Part shown: piece by piece, positions 45,979 through 57,519 of the stretch | How the letters are laid out: every line of letters begins with the position of its first letter | Position numbering within the stretch: the stretch's first letter is position 1 | Assembly (NCBI RefSeq): GCF_964656455.1 | Contig: NC_135723.1 | Location: 99,339,283 to 99,403,282, forward strand | Length of the DNA: 64,000 bases | Source of the DNA: Halichoerus grypus | Taxonomy: Eukaryota; Chordata; Mammalia; Carnivora; Phocidae | Direction of reading: 5' to 3' | Translations under genes and position numbers: made by a program | Notes under the pieces: generated by a model | What the model was told of the DNA's origin: nothing | Databases searched by the model: none | Seen by the model: only the letters and a program-made list of their open reading frames with translations

Positions 45979-47193
45979 GCTGTGGGGGCGGGGAGGAAAA
46001 AAATATATATATATTTTTCCCCCTAGAGGCCAGCCAAGTACTAGCTCCTGCCTGACGGTTTCTTAAACACACCGGTAAACGCATTGTGCACGACGACGAC
46101 CTGCCGGCAGAGATGACTACTGGACAACAGCATATTGAGCGTTTATGGGTCTGCATGGATCATGCTGAAAAAGAAGGTCCTCTTGTCTCCAGATTGTTTC
46201 TTGAGAACAGGGAGAGCCAGGGTTTAGGTGACCTAGGGAATGAACCATGCCTCATGAGCCTCCTTATCCCCAATGTCAGGTGTGCAGGAGAGAGGGCAGG
46301 AGAGTAAGGGGTAGCATAGTGCAGTGGAAAGAGCACAAGCAAGTTGCAAAGTAATTTGCATAGCATGCTTCTGTGTCACTCTATAAAGCAAAACAATGTA
46401 CACATCTGTTAGTTTGTCTGTGTTCACAGAAAACACAGAGAAAGGTGACAAAGGAAATCCCAAGGCTGTTATGGCATGGCAGAAGGAATGCTTCACTGTT
46501 CTGAACCCTAGACAAATTGCCCATGCAGCTTTATGCATTCCGCGGTCTCTGTGGTTCATGGTATTAGCTCTAAGCCCTGGGTCCACCAAGCTTTGCTTTT
46601 CTAGTAAAACATCAAGATTTTTGTATTGAAAAAATCCCCTTTCTCTTTTCACATGCCAGGTTTTTGCAAATCAAGATCGTTTTGGCTTCGAACTATAGTG
46701 TATGCAATCATAGCAGAATATACCATGCAATATTTGGGATAAACTTATACTAAAAAATGATTGTTATCTTAGCATCTTGTATTTTGTTTGGCAACCCTAT
46801 CTTAGTCACATGAGTCTTAAGAAAGAAGTAACCCTGAACTCTTCTCTTTCTGGAGTTGTTCTATTACTCTGGGCTGGCCATTCATTATTGCTTTGCAGGT
46901 ATTATTATCTGGTTAGGAATCTTCGGGAGAGGAGATACATATCATCAAGACTGACGGGATTATGCAGTCCCCTAGCCTATGGGATGAGATTTTCCTAGGG
47001 TCAGAGAAATTGACTCTGCTCTCAAGTTTCTGTGTGTCCATGTTCACATTTATTCCACCACCAATTACTTATATCCCCTGAACCTTGTCTCATGTTATTA
47101 CCTACCTATCTAGATTTGCATTTGAAGGCCATGTTTCCATTGATTGGGACACTACAGCACTTGGTTTATGGCTTTGTTGCCATTGTTTGTCAG
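45979..47193. other. Downstream flank of RNY3
   Basis: SINE-free DNA with a short TATATA run near 46005. The 139-aa minus-strand frame at 46233-46652 has no recognisable domain. Nothing else supported. Confidence 0.35.
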
Positions 47194-47391
47194 TTTTTTT
47201 TTTTTTAAGATTTTATTTATTTATTTGAGAGAGAGAATGAGATAGACAGAGCATGAGAGGGGGGAGGGTCAGAGGGAGAAGCAGACTCCCTGCTGAGCAG
47301 GGAGCCCAATGCGGGACTTGATTCTGGGACTCCAGGATCATGACCTGAGCCTAAGGCAGTTGCTTAACCAACTGAGCCACCCAGGCGCCCA
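47194..47391 (-). repeat. Can-SINE, antisense
   Basis: TTTTTTTTTTTTAAGATTTT to GAGCCACCCAGGCGCCC. It abuts a second antisense SINE, and the duplicated piece CAGTTTTTTT marks the boundary. Confidence 0.93.
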
Positions 47392-47394
47392 GTT

Positions 47395-47591
47395 TTTTTT
47401 TTTTTTTCTTTTTTATGATTTATTCATTATTTGAGAGAGAGAGAGCAAGTTTGGGGGAGGGAGAGAATCTCAAACGGACTCCCAGCTGAGCATGGAGCCT
47501 GACGCAGGGCTGGATCCCAGGACCCTGAGATCATGACCTGAGCCAAAATGAAGAGTTGGAGGCTTAACAGACTGAACTACTCAGGCACCCC
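47395..47591 (-). repeat. Can-SINE, antisense, older copy
   Basis: ATGATTTATTCATTATTTGA to CTGAACTACTCAGGCACCC. More diverged than the adjoining copy, which probably inserted into its poly(A) region. Confidence 0.9.
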
Positions 47592-48340
47592 ACTTTGTGG
47601 GTTTTTCATTGTAGGGTAGCAGAGAGATCTCTTGAAGAAGAAAGGTTATGCTGGTCCCACAAGTAACGAACTCTTCGGTGGGCCCTGAGCTACCCACCCA
47701 TGCGTTCTCGGAGCCTCACTTCCTTCATTTGTGAAATGGTAATGTCTGCCACACTAACCTAACTGGGTTGTAAAGCATACTGTGAAATAAATAATATGAA
47801 AATATTTTGCACCTTATAAAATACAATACAAACATAGGGTTTTCTTTGACAAATGTACAGCATTGGCCGTGGCCAACAGACTGTCGTTTTCTCAGAGTAT
47901 CACTTATTATTCTTCAGATATGATAATCCTGTGTTAATTGCTGGTATATGATCATAGCATCATCAACTGGCTTGAATGATCCACTGTAAGTAAGGTGGTT
48001 CGCCTTCTATGTGTATATCCATTACCGAGGAAGCAGTGAGGTATACAGGAAAGGGCATGAGATTTAGATTGAGAACACCCACCGGGAGCCCTTGGTCTCT
48101 CTAAGTCCTAGGGTGTTGCTCTTAACGCTCCTGCCTTACCTCCCTGTGGAGTCACCTTGAGACTACCCAAGACAGTAATCACGGAAGCACTAGGGAAATC
48201 CAGTGTGTTCTCAAGGTACCTTGGATTGCCTACACCTACCTATGAGAACAAACCAAATAGCTTCCTTTATTAGATACACGTTTGTGGCCAGCACATGGTA
48301 CTACACCTTGCTTCTGATTCTGTTAGGAATTACACTTCCA
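47592..48340. other. Intergenic stretch with a MIR relic
   Basis: About 47690-47815 is MIR-like (CTCACTTCCTTCATTTGTGA, GGTTGTAAAGCATACTGTGA). No gene. Confidence 0.5.
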
Positions 48341-48546
48341 GGGTGCCTGGGTGGCTCAGTCTGTTAAGCGTCTGCCTTCAGCTCAGGTCATGATCCCAGG
48401 GTCTTAGGATCAAGCCCCGCATCGGGCTGCTTGCTCAGTGGGAAGTTCGCTTCTGCTTCTCCCTCTCCCTCTCCCTCTGCCTGCCGCTTCGCCTACTTGT
48501 GTTCTATCAAATAAATTAATAAAATCTTAAAAAAAAAAAAAAAAAA
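48341..48546 (+). repeat. Can-SINE
   Basis: GGGTGCCTGGGTGGCTCAG to AATAAAATC and an A-run of about 17. The target AGGAATTA is at about 48325 and 48547. Confidence 0.92.
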
Positions 48547-48984
48547 GGAATTAGGAGAAAGGTGAATCAGTGTTATGGCCCCTACTTTCAGATGAGGAGG
48601 CAGCTGAATGGGTTTCCCACGGTTACAAAAGAACGTAAGGGCAGAACCAGGATGACAAAGTGGCTCTGAGGCCTCATCTGGGTGTCCCACAATATACTCT
48701 GCCCTTCTCTACCTTCTTCTGTGTTTTCAGACTCTTGGACTTGGTTTTTCTTCTTCCAAAATGTTTCCTTCTTGAGAATGTTCATATCTCTTCAAGATTT
48801 AACAGGATTGTCAACTTTGAAATGTCTCCTAATTTCACCTATTAAGTGTTGTATCATCAAATATTAGTCTCTCATTCTACTGATATTCAAAACATTTAAA
48901 AATCCTTACATATCTTCAAAGACTTTTCCTTTGGTTTTTGTTTTGTTTTGATTTGGTTTGCAAATGACATAAGGAATGTAGAAA

Positions 48985-49635
48985 TCAAATAAAACCCCAC
49001 TCTAAAATAGAACTACCTGATAATCCAGCAACTGCACTACTAGGTGTTTACCCAAAGGACACAAAAATACAGATTCAATGGGGGACATGCACCCGGATGT
49101 TTATAGCAGCATTATCAACAACAGCCAAACTGTGGAAGCAGCCCAAGTGTCCATCCACTGATGAATGATGTGTGAGATACACACATGATAAAGATGTGTG
49201 AGATACACACACACACACACAATGGACTGTTAGTCAGCCATCAAAAAGAAGGAAATCATGTCATTTGCAACATAGATGGAGATAGGGTATTATGCTAAGT
49301 GAAATAAGTCAGAGAAAGACAAATACCATATGATTTCATTCACATGTGGAATTTAAGAAACAAAACAGATGAACACAGGGGAAGGGGAAAAGAGAGAGAC
49401 AGAGAGAGAAAGGGAAACAAACTATAAGAGACTCTTAACGATAGAGAACAAACTGAGGGTTGATGAGGGGAGGTGGGTGGCTGATGGGCATAAAGGAGGG
49501 CACTTGTCATGATGAGCACTAGGTGTTGTATGTAAGTGATGAATCACTGAATTCTACTCCTGAAACCAATATTGCACAGTATGTTAACTAACTAGAATTT
49601 AAATAAAATTTGGAAAAGGAAAAAAAAAAAAAACA
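48985..49635 (+). mobile_element. Carnivore L1 3' end, 5'-truncated
   Basis: CATTATCAACAACAGCCAAA, GAAATAAGTCAGAGAAAGAC, GATGAGCACTAGGTGTTGTA and TATGTTAACTAACTAGAATT lead into a clean A-tail (49620-49633), the usual 3' end of a lineage-specific L1. A local duplication of GATGTGTGAGATACACAC with a CA repeat lies at about 49167-49222. Confidence 0.9.
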
Positions 49636-49727
49636 GTTAACTGGCATGTAGCAGGTATTCAATAAATATTTGCTGAATGAAAAAAAACACCTACTCTATT
49701 AAAAAGTGGGAAAAATAAAAGCCTTTT

Positions 49728-49808
49728 TATTTCCTTTCCTTGATCTCCTAGAATATATACTATCCCCACCCTATTTCCTTTCCTTGATCTCTTAGAATAT
49801 ATACTATC
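49728..49808. repeat. 44-bp tandem duplication, near-perfect
   Basis: The segment TATTTCCTTTCCTTGATCTC ... AATATATACTATC occurs at 49728-49764 and again at 49772-49808, offset by 44 bp, with one C/T difference. Confidence 0.9.
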
Positions 49809-50038
49809 TTCATCATCTCTATTTGATTTTGGGGGCAGGGAGGAGGGTCTGTGTTGGCTTCCCCAAATTCATCATAAGCTCCTCAAGGTAAAAGACTATA
49901 TTTAAAAATACTTTTTTGTATCCCCAGCTCTTATTTCAATGATACAAACATAGCAGCACTATTTGGTAGTGTTGACTTAAAATTTTTAAATAGAAAAAAG
50001 GGACAACGTATTTAATATGTAGAGGGGGGCAGCTCTGC

Positions 50039-50151
50039 AAAAGACTAGTCAAGTGCAGTAGTGAGAAGGGGGGAAAGAGTAGAACAAGGAGTTCGATCTG
50101 TAACTGACTGTGAACAATCAATTGAGATAACTCACTACCTTCGGACCAGCC
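50039..50151 (-). ncRNA. RNY1: Y1 RNA
   Basis: A 113-nt Pol III gene on the minus strand, starting at 50151 with GGCTGGTCCGAAGGTAGTG and ending CACTTGACTAGTCTTTT at 50039. The stem ends, the Ro60 helix and the long pyrimidine loop (CTCTTTCCCCCCTTCTC) are present. I see no difference from the human Y1 sequence I remember. The T4 run is the terminator. It is transcribed towards RNY3 and away from PDIA4, as in human. Its promoter is complete and shares the architecture of the other three. Y1 serves Ro60 RNP assembly and has been linked to DNA replication initiation. Strand, order and neighbours confirm orthology to the human cluster. Confidence 0.97.
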
Positions 50152-50175
50152 AAAAGCCCTTCCTCCTGCTTGAAG

Positions 50176-50217
50176 TATTTAAAGCTGAAGGATTTATTCA
50201 TTTTTACCTTACAGTGA
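50176..50217 (-). promoter_or_regulatory. RNY1 core promoter: TATA box and PSE
   Basis: On the minus strand TTTAAATA (plus 50176-50183) lies at -32 to -25, and TCACTGTAAGGTAAAAATG (plus 50199-50217) lies at -66 to -48, matching PSE placement. Confidence 0.77.
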
Positions 50218-50343
50218 CATTTCAATTATTGTTTATAAATAATTATATTCACAGTATCAATTATATGCATCCTCTAAGAGTTCCTCAGTGCATCTAGTTA
50301 TCAAAGATAGCATAAATGTATTTGACAACCAGAATCAGAAGCA

Positions 50344-50375
50344 CTGCTGAGCATCCTGGGAAAGAGAATGCAAAA
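50344..50375 (-). promoter_or_regulatory. RNY1 distal sequence element (octamer-like plus SPH)
   Basis: Minus strand TTTTGCAT (plus 50368-50375) matches the octamer at 7 of 8 positions. TTTCCCAGGATGCTCAGCA (plus 50345-50363) is an SPH-like site. They lie about 195-225 bp upstream of the gene. Confidence 0.72.
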
Positions 50376-50399
50376 TTAGCATCTCGGGGCGTCTCTTTT

Positions 50400-51725
50400 C
50401 AAGTCCTGTTTGTCTGGAGTAGCTGAGCCAGCCTAGGGCTCTGGGAGAGCTGCCCAATCAGCGCTGACTTCCTTTGGCTGTTTACCACATGTGACCCGAG
50501 GGACAGCTCCGTGAGGTATGGAGAAAGCTCCGAGGTGGAGCAGATTGTCTGTGCTTCCCTGCATCTGTAACCAGCCCCCCCTCCCCCCGCCCCCCCTCCC
50601 CCAGCAGAGCTCCACGCCCTGGAAGAAGCCGCTCTTCCATCCTAGCAGAGTCTGCTCCCTTCAGAAGGGCAGAGATGCCTCTCCCATTGCCCAAGATCCC
50701 CATCCTCCTCCTTCAAAACCCCAACTGATAAAAAACAGAAACCACTACAGGAACAGGAGGAGAAGGCGTCTGAAACACCCCAAAACCCTTGGATGCTGCT
50801 TAGAACTTCAAAAATTAAAGGGACAAAGGACAGAAGCCCAAGGTCAGAAGCAACGATGAAGGCAAGTGGAAAAGATTTCTGTAAAAGTGTCAGAAAGACA
50901 CTCAGAAAGACCCAAAGTTCAACCTCAATGCAAAGACCGGCAAGAGGACGGCAGGGAGGGATCTGGAGCAACAAGGACAGGAATATTCTGGAACAGAAGG
51001 TAGCGGGCAGCAGAGTTCGGAGCTCCGTTTTGCTCCCTAGGAAGAGCAGACCCAACTGTAAAAGTGCAGTCCTGGGGGGCAGGAGGGCAGGCAGCTCCCC
51101 ACCCAGACAAAACACACCCCTGGGTGCTGACGTGAAAGCAGAGTCCCTGTCTGATTCCTTTTGGAGCCTAGTACAATGTCTGGCACGTAGCAGGTGCTCA
51201 ATAAACATGTTGAGTGAATGAATAAATGAGATTAAGGAGAATGAACAATCCCAGGAAACCAGACATAGGGAACTGTCTTAATTTTCAAGAGGAGAAAAGA
51301 GAGTAAGAGTTTCATAAATTACAGACAACCTCTGAATCGCTGTTGCTTTCTAGCAAGATTCTAGAATGGATTACTAAGGAGGTAGATACATATTGGGAGC
51401 CAAGTTGAAATTAACAAGAAAAACTCACACACCAAAATAGTTAATTTCTGTTTTAGGATTGGTGTCTGACTCAACTAATTACATCTCTTACTGCGCCTTT
51501 GTGTGGGTTGGGTTCAGGTGGCTGGAAGTGATTCCAGGTGGCTCAGAGGCTGCTGGTAGGGATTAATGCCACCCTGGGAGAGGGGCGCTGGTGCTGTCCC
51601 ATGGGCTTGTTCCTTGGCCAGATCCTGTCTAACCTGTTTTCGTCAACCATGTGAATGAAGATGGCCCTAGATTGATGGCACCATGGGCAACATGCTGTGA
51701 GAATCAGGAAGGCACCAGAGATTTA
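50400..51725. other. Unassigned stretch between RNY1 and PDIA4
   Basis: Contains a C-rich run at 50574-50602 and a L2/MIR-type tail at about 51165-51235 (TGTCTGGCACGTAGCAGGTG, then AATAAACATGTTGAGTGAAT). The 142-188-aa overlapping frames at 50642-51221 run on both strands and show no known domain, so no gene is called. Confidence 0.4.
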
Positions 51726-51729
51726 CAAC

Positions 51730-51860
51730 ATGGGCTCTTATCACATCACCTGGGTCCTAGATTTGACCATCTACTAGCAATGTGTCTTTGGACGAGTTAC
51801 CTACCTTGCTTGTGCCTCAGTTTCTGATACAAACTAACAATATAATGGACACAAATGAAC
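51730..51860 (+). repeat. MIR
   Basis: CTAGCAATGTGTCTTTGGAC, then TTGTGCCTCAGTTTCTGATA, is the conserved MIR core in sense orientation. Confidence 0.7.
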
Positions 51861-51907
51861 AGAGCTGAAGTTCCCCTTTTCAGTTAAAAATTAAAAAAAA
51901 AAAATCT

Positions 51908-52111
51908 GGGGCGCCTGGGTGGCTCAGTTGGTTAAGCGACTGCCTTCGGCTCAGGTCATGATCCTGGAGTCCCGGGATCGAGTCCCGCATCGGGCTCCCT
52001 GCTCTGCGGGGGGGTCTGCTCCTCCCTCTGACTCTCCCCCCTCTCATGTGCTCTCTCTCTCATTCTCTCTCTCTCAAATAAATAAATAAAATCTTTAAAA
52101 AAAAAAAAAAT
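51908..52111 (+). repeat. Can-SINE
   Basis: GGGGCGCCTGGGTGGCTCAG to AATAAATAAATAAAATC, flanked by AAAAAAAAAATCTG on both sides. Same GCGACTGCC / CCTGGAGTCCC subtype as the SINE at 2931. Confidence 0.93.
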
Positions 52112-52354
52112 CTGAGCAGCTATCAGGTAAGAGAATCTCACAAAGTAAAAATGCAAACACTAGCATAGTTACACAGAAGTTGGCTGTCACTGTTCCTCTG
52201 GGGTGTGCTCAGGTGGTAGCCAAGGCCCAGGGGACAGTTTTTAAAAAGACAACATGGCAGACTAGAGTGTGCCCAGGGGAAGGTGACCGAGGAGGTGATA
52301 TACACTTCCTCGCACATTCCTGACTTCACAAAAATGCTTTCAACTGAACAGTGT

Positions 52355-52935
52355 GATGGTTCCCAGAGAGTTAAATGTGAGTTACCACACACTCCAGAGC
52401 TCCACTCCTAGGCAGATACCCCAAGGTGTTGCAAGCAGGCACTCAAATCCACACACACACACACACCCGTTCCCAGCAGCACTTTTCACAGCCGCTGAAA
52501 CACGGGAACACGCTGAGCGTCCAACAAAGCACGAGTGGATCGCCAAAACACGCGATGTCCCTGCAGTGGAAAATCATTCAACCATAAGAAGGACACCTGC
52601 TACCACATGGATGAACCGTGAAAACATCACGCTAGGTGGAAGGAGCCGCACACAAAAGGTCACACCGTGGTTGAGTCCATCGTGGATGATTCCAGAATAA
52701 GTAAATCCATAGGGACGGAGCACAGACTGGTGGTTGGTTGGCGCTGCAGGAATGACCGCTTAGAGGACATGGAGCTGCCTTTCCAGGTGAGTGACACGTG
52801 TCGGGACCAGATGGAGGTGGGGGTTGCAGAACAGCGCGAGTGTACAAAACACCACGGAATCGTACGCTTACAATGGTTAATTTTATGTTCTGTGAATTCT
52901 ACCTCAATGTTAAAAAATGCTTTCAAAGAACCATA
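52355..52935 (+). mobile_element. L1 3' end
   Basis: CCAGAGCTCCACTCCTAGG, ACCATAAGAAGGACACCTGC, CATCACGCTAGGTGGAAGGA and GTGAATTCTACCTCAATGTT in L1 order, ending near TTAAAAAATGCTTTC. A CA repeat is at 52452-52465. Confidence 0.75.
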
Positions 52936-53785
52936 ACCATTCGATTTGGTCCTCGTGACAAGCCTGTGAAGGTGTAGGATTGGCAGGGTTTTTTCTAGTC
53001 TTATGGCCGAAACAAACGAGGCTGGAAGTGGTTTGGGGGCTGTCCCCGTTAGTAACTAGCTGGGCAGTGGCAGGCTGGGTCTGGCGCAGCGAGTCGACGA
53101 TTCCTGGCCCAGGACGGCCCGTCCACTGACCTCCCTGCTTCTCTGTCACCTCCCACCCTGTCCTGAGGGCTCTGAACCCTCCCCTGGGGCCATCTGTGAG
53201 CTCTGTGCTTCCTTGACCCTTCAACTTGCAGTCTCATCAACCCCACAAAGTGGGGCGGGTCCGTCCTTCCTCCCTTCCTTCCTCCCCTCCCTCCTTCCCA
53301 GGTGGGCTGGACCAGGGAGGGAGGGCCCACCTGTCGGGGGCAGGTCCGTGGGGGTGATGCAGAGTCGCTTCTTAATGTTATCTTAAGTAAACGGTGGAGG
53401 TGCTAGGTTGCAAACCTTTTTGACACTCGTGTGTCTGAGCCACTCGTTGCCTCCCCACCTGTTACTGCCCTGGGTCACAGGGAAATGAGTGAACAACAAC
53501 AAAACTGGGGTGATGCGGGGGGCGGGGGGGTGACACTTAAAATCGTATGAATATGAGAAACTGGTATACAGAGAAGTCTTCTTATGACCCACTGCCACCC
53601 ACCAGGAGAGTTCGTTGGAAATCAAATGTCTCTCCTTAAGCCCCGGCTGCCTTGGAACTGGGAAAATAAAACTAAATTGTCAACAACAAAATGAAATAAA
53701 AAGACAGCCCTGCCAGGGCTTCTACAGTCCCAGGGGGGTCCGTGGCACCCAGTGGCCCCCCCCCGAGGGTCGTGCACAGACCAGC
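52936..53785. other. Intergenic stretch with CT-rich patches
   Basis: A CCTT-type low-complexity run is at about 53261-53299 and a short G-run at 53518-53530. No gene. Confidence 0.4.
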
Positions 53786-53789
53786 GATA

Positions 53790-54165
53790 CCGGCTGTTTC
53801 AGCCGACGCGGGAGCTGTAACAAACCACCACGGGCTGGGGCTTAAACTATACGCATGTGTTTCTCACGGTTCTGGAGGCTGGGAGTCCAAGATCAGGGCG
53901 CCAACCGATTCAGCTCTGGGGGAATACTCTCTCCTGGCTTGTGGATGGCCGCCTTCTCCCTGTGTCCTCACACGAGGGAGAGAGAAAGCCCAGGTCTCTT
54001 CCTCTTCTCAGAAGGACATAATCCTATCATGGGGCCCCGCCCCCAAGACCTCATCCAAACCTAACTCCTCCCGGAAGCCCCACCGCCCAAAGGCCATCAC
54101 CTTGGGGGTTAAGGCTTCAGCATGTGGATTTTAGGGGGACACAAACACTCCGTTCATAGCACTGG
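53790..54165 (-). mobile_element. MaLR-type LTR relic (MLT1-like), antisense
   Basis: CTGTAACAAACCACCACGGG, TCTCACGGTTCTGGAGGCTG, CCTTCTCCCTGTGTCCTCAC and GGGGTTAAGGCTTCAGCATG are the reverse complement of the motif set seen at 14433-14775. Reading frames across it are incidental. Confidence 0.65.
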
Positions 54166-54169
54166 CTCT

Positions 54170-56890
54170 CGCTTGGATTTGCTTTTTCTGAACGGATCCG
54201 CGCCTGGGCTGGTGTGGACCCAGGAGTGAGGATGGGCCCCCTAGAAGCTCCCCGCTGAGGCCCCCAGATTGCCGTTCTCAGCCCCTCGGGTGCAGGTGAC
54301 TGCTACTCCCAGGCACAAGCCAGGCCTGGAGCCCTGAGTCCTGGCTCTCGTGGCCTCGTGGACGCAAACCTGGGGGCCCCTCTTCCCTGAGAACCTTCGT
54401 CCGTGGCTTGGCAGGTTTCCTCTTAATCCTTCAAAACTCCGGGGCCTGCCTCCACCCCTCTCCCCACAGTCCCACACAAGTGCTGCCACCCGCCAATCTG
54501 CTGATGTTGGTGCGCGTGGGGCTAGGACTCTGCCCTCACTCCAGCCGCTGGACTCAGGAACTTTCCTCGAAGAGCCAGGCCACCTTTCTCGGACCTCCTA
54601 GGTGACAACCGTGTATCGTAAGAAGACCCTTTCTGAAAAGAACATGGTTCCCTCTCCACCCAGAGGAAGGAGAGCCGGGAAGAAAGGACAGAGGGGAGGT
54701 GGAGACACTTCAGTCTGTGACCGGAGTGACAATCGCAGGGCCATGTGAGGAGGCTGGGAGCCTGGCAGCCACGAGGTCATAGCATCAGGAGCCTGGGCTG
54801 GTGGCAGCGAAGGGGACAGCAGAGTCGACACCCTGTGCTAAATCAGCAATGAGGGACAGCCTGGAGATCCCAGGGCCTTGAAATAGAACACACTGACAGT
54901 AGCTTCTAACCCTCTGTGGTTTGGGGTATTTGGAAGTGCCCCGGGCCACCTCTGTGACTTGGGCAAACCTATCTCTTCTCTAGCCTTAGGTTCCTAAAAA
55001 GGAGGGAGTGAGAAGGGTCAAGGCTTTGGCAGGAACAGCATATTCGGGTGAGCTTGGAGCCCCGCTAGTCCAGCCCCTCAGGGAACTAGTGTTGGGGTGA
55101 GCAAAGGTGGTGGTGAGGAATGGGGTAGAGCAGGTCTCCCTGTGGGGGTGCTCCCACGGGGGCAGAGGGGTACTAGGAAGACTGACCAGCACGACTCCAC
55201 CTGGGGGAGGGGACCCATGGAGCGCTCCAGCCTGGCCCAGCTGCTCTCCTGTGTTCAGATGTGAAGCATGGACCATACCCTGTCCCAGCAATCCACCTCC
55301 ACAACCAAACTCAGCCCAAATTCCAACACCAGACTGAAATCTCCAGCTTTTTCGAACAAACTTGATTCTGAAGTCTCTGTTACATGCAGGGCATCCTCTG
55401 TGCTAGTTTGTTTCTTGTGATTATAAAACAGGAAAAACAAAGTGGGGTTTTCCTGAGGTCTGCAGTTTCTAACTGAATCCGGCCCTCGGAAGCCTTTTCC
55501 TTGGCCCACATAGTATTGCTACCATAATCAGAAGTAGATCCAATATTGAAAAACTGGAAGATTGCACACTGAAATTCTGGCTTTTCTTTTAAAAAAACAT
55601 CAGAACAGCAACAGCAGGGCCAGATTCCCATGGGCGACAAGCACCCTCTTCAGGAGGGACAGAATCAAAAGTGTGCCCTGGTTGGTCATCACCGCTCCCT
55701 AGGCAGTTCACTTACCTGTCAGGCCCCTTGAACACTGGAGTTTGACCTCTGACCTTGAAGCTCCCTCAAGTCTCCAGCCATCCCCAGTTATCTGTGATTT
55801 CCAGGTAGGACACTCTTGTAGCGGGCGGGGAGAGGGAGGATCATGATTCCTATACACCTGTGATCGAGGGATCCGTTTTCAATCCAACCTGAGCTGAGCT
55901 CACCCTTCCTTTTTATATATAAGAAAAGCTGGAAGGAATACAGAGGGCTCCTTTCCCACAGGATTCCTTCTGCAAGCAATAGCCGTCACTTTCTAAAAGG
56001 CCCCTTCTCCATTGTACGAACAAGTGGTCCTTTGTCCGCCCCGCTCTCTCTGCCACCGTATCTCCATAATCGAAGGTGGGAACACGGTGAATGGGGAACT
56101 CTGGGGCCGCGCCAAGGGCAGGGTGAGCTGTGGGAGCTGGGAGGAGGGGACCACGGAGCCCTGGCCTGCCCGGTCCTCAAGCCTGGTCGACCCAGGGATC
56201 TGGTCATTCATTCATTGTTTCACTACTGTGTGCTCAGACCTGGCCGCCCCCCACCACCCTGCATCTCGTTAGCTTTCCCAAGCCCCGTGCCAGGCAGAGC
56301 CAGCCAACTGCCACGTGGGAACTAGACGGGTTTAAAGGAGAGATGCCTTACCTTAGTCAAGGTGCCAGAGGATACACTGCCATAGTTATGTGCCCCCAGC
56401 AGAAAGGCTCTTCGGAAGACCTGTGGGTACACCTGTAACTGGCCGTGGAAGCTGTGTGCTGTGATGGGCTCAGGGTCAGGTGTGTCCTTGTGCTCCCGGG
56501 GCACTTCCTGGCCCACATCCTTCACCCCAGGGCCCGTCCACATTGACAGGGGACGGAGGGGCTTGGGGAGGTATTGATGCTTCCTCGGGGCCCAGGGGAA
56601 CGGGCTGGGGGGGAGCTCACCGTGCAGCTCCTTGGGCCTGTGTGGTTTGTGCTGAAGAAGCCAGGTCAAGTCCGTTCCTCTCCCGCAGAGTCCCTGGAAC
56701 ACTCAGGGAGGCTCTGAGAGCTCCTTCAACAAGATCCCCATTTAACCTTTTATGTATGTATGTATGTATGTATGTATTTCTAGTATTTCCCAAGCCAATT
56801 ATTAACAGAATTTGTCTTTAATGAAGCATTTATTAATCTCCTTCAGAAATGTTCTTCCCACGTCTTAGGAAATGCTGGGGCCTTGGAAAG
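54170..56890. other. Unassigned GC-moderate stretch
   Basis: A MIR-like trace is at about 54925-55010 (CTGTGACTTGGGCAAACCTA). A TATG microsatellite spans about 56751-56777. Frames of 100-126 aa on both strands lack recognisable domains. No gene called. Confidence 0.4.
56751..56777. repeat. (TATG)n microsatellite
   Basis: About six uninterrupted units of TATG/GTAT, ending TATTTC. Confidence 0.9.
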
Positions 56891-56892
56891 AA

Positions 56893-57040
56893 CACTGGTT
56901 CTGACTTCTAGTTCCGACTTGCCAATTTACTGGCCGTATGGCTTCGGGCAAATGACTTCGTCTCTCTGACCTCCATCTCCTTCATTATGTGATGGAGGTC
57001 ATGATACCTGTCCTGCCTACATTTCAGCGGGAGATGTGAT
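56893..57040 (+). repeat. MIR
   Basis: TTACTGGCCGTATGGCTTCG, GGCAAATGACTTCGTCTCTC and CATCTCCTTCATTATGTGA follow the MIR consensus in sense orientation. Confidence 0.8.
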
Positions 57041-57519
57041 TGTATCTGGGAACTTCTGAAAACTGCTAGTAGACTCCAAACCTGCTGGATCTGATTCCAG
57101 ATAGGCCAGCACCGGGGTTCATGAAGAATCTGCATTTTATATCCACCAACAGACCCAAACCCTCCATTTAGGGTCTACCTTGTCTGCACAACGCACAGTC
57201 AATGGCCCCATCCTGGCCCATCAGAACAGGCCAGAGAGATAAAGAGATGAGTATTTCCCACATAAATGGCAAGTCCTGAAATTTAGCATTTCAGAGCTCC
57301 GCCAAGCTTCACGTTCGTGTCTGATGTTCTGTTCACCAACTGCCTCTTTGATGCACCGGGAATCCCATCATGAAGTTGGAGCACACGGGGTTAGAGACAA
57401 TCACTTATAAGAGCAGTGTACCTTTGTTAACAACAACTCCAACAAGCCTGGGACTCAGCAGCAACCCCCTACCTGCGATCACCGCATGCCTGAGACGAGC
57501 TGAGCCCGTGCACACAATA

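Noticed and set aside
50642..51221. 188-aa (-) and 142-aa (+) overlapping frames
   Set aside because: Overlap on opposite strands, no domain, and the 3' part is an old repeat tail.
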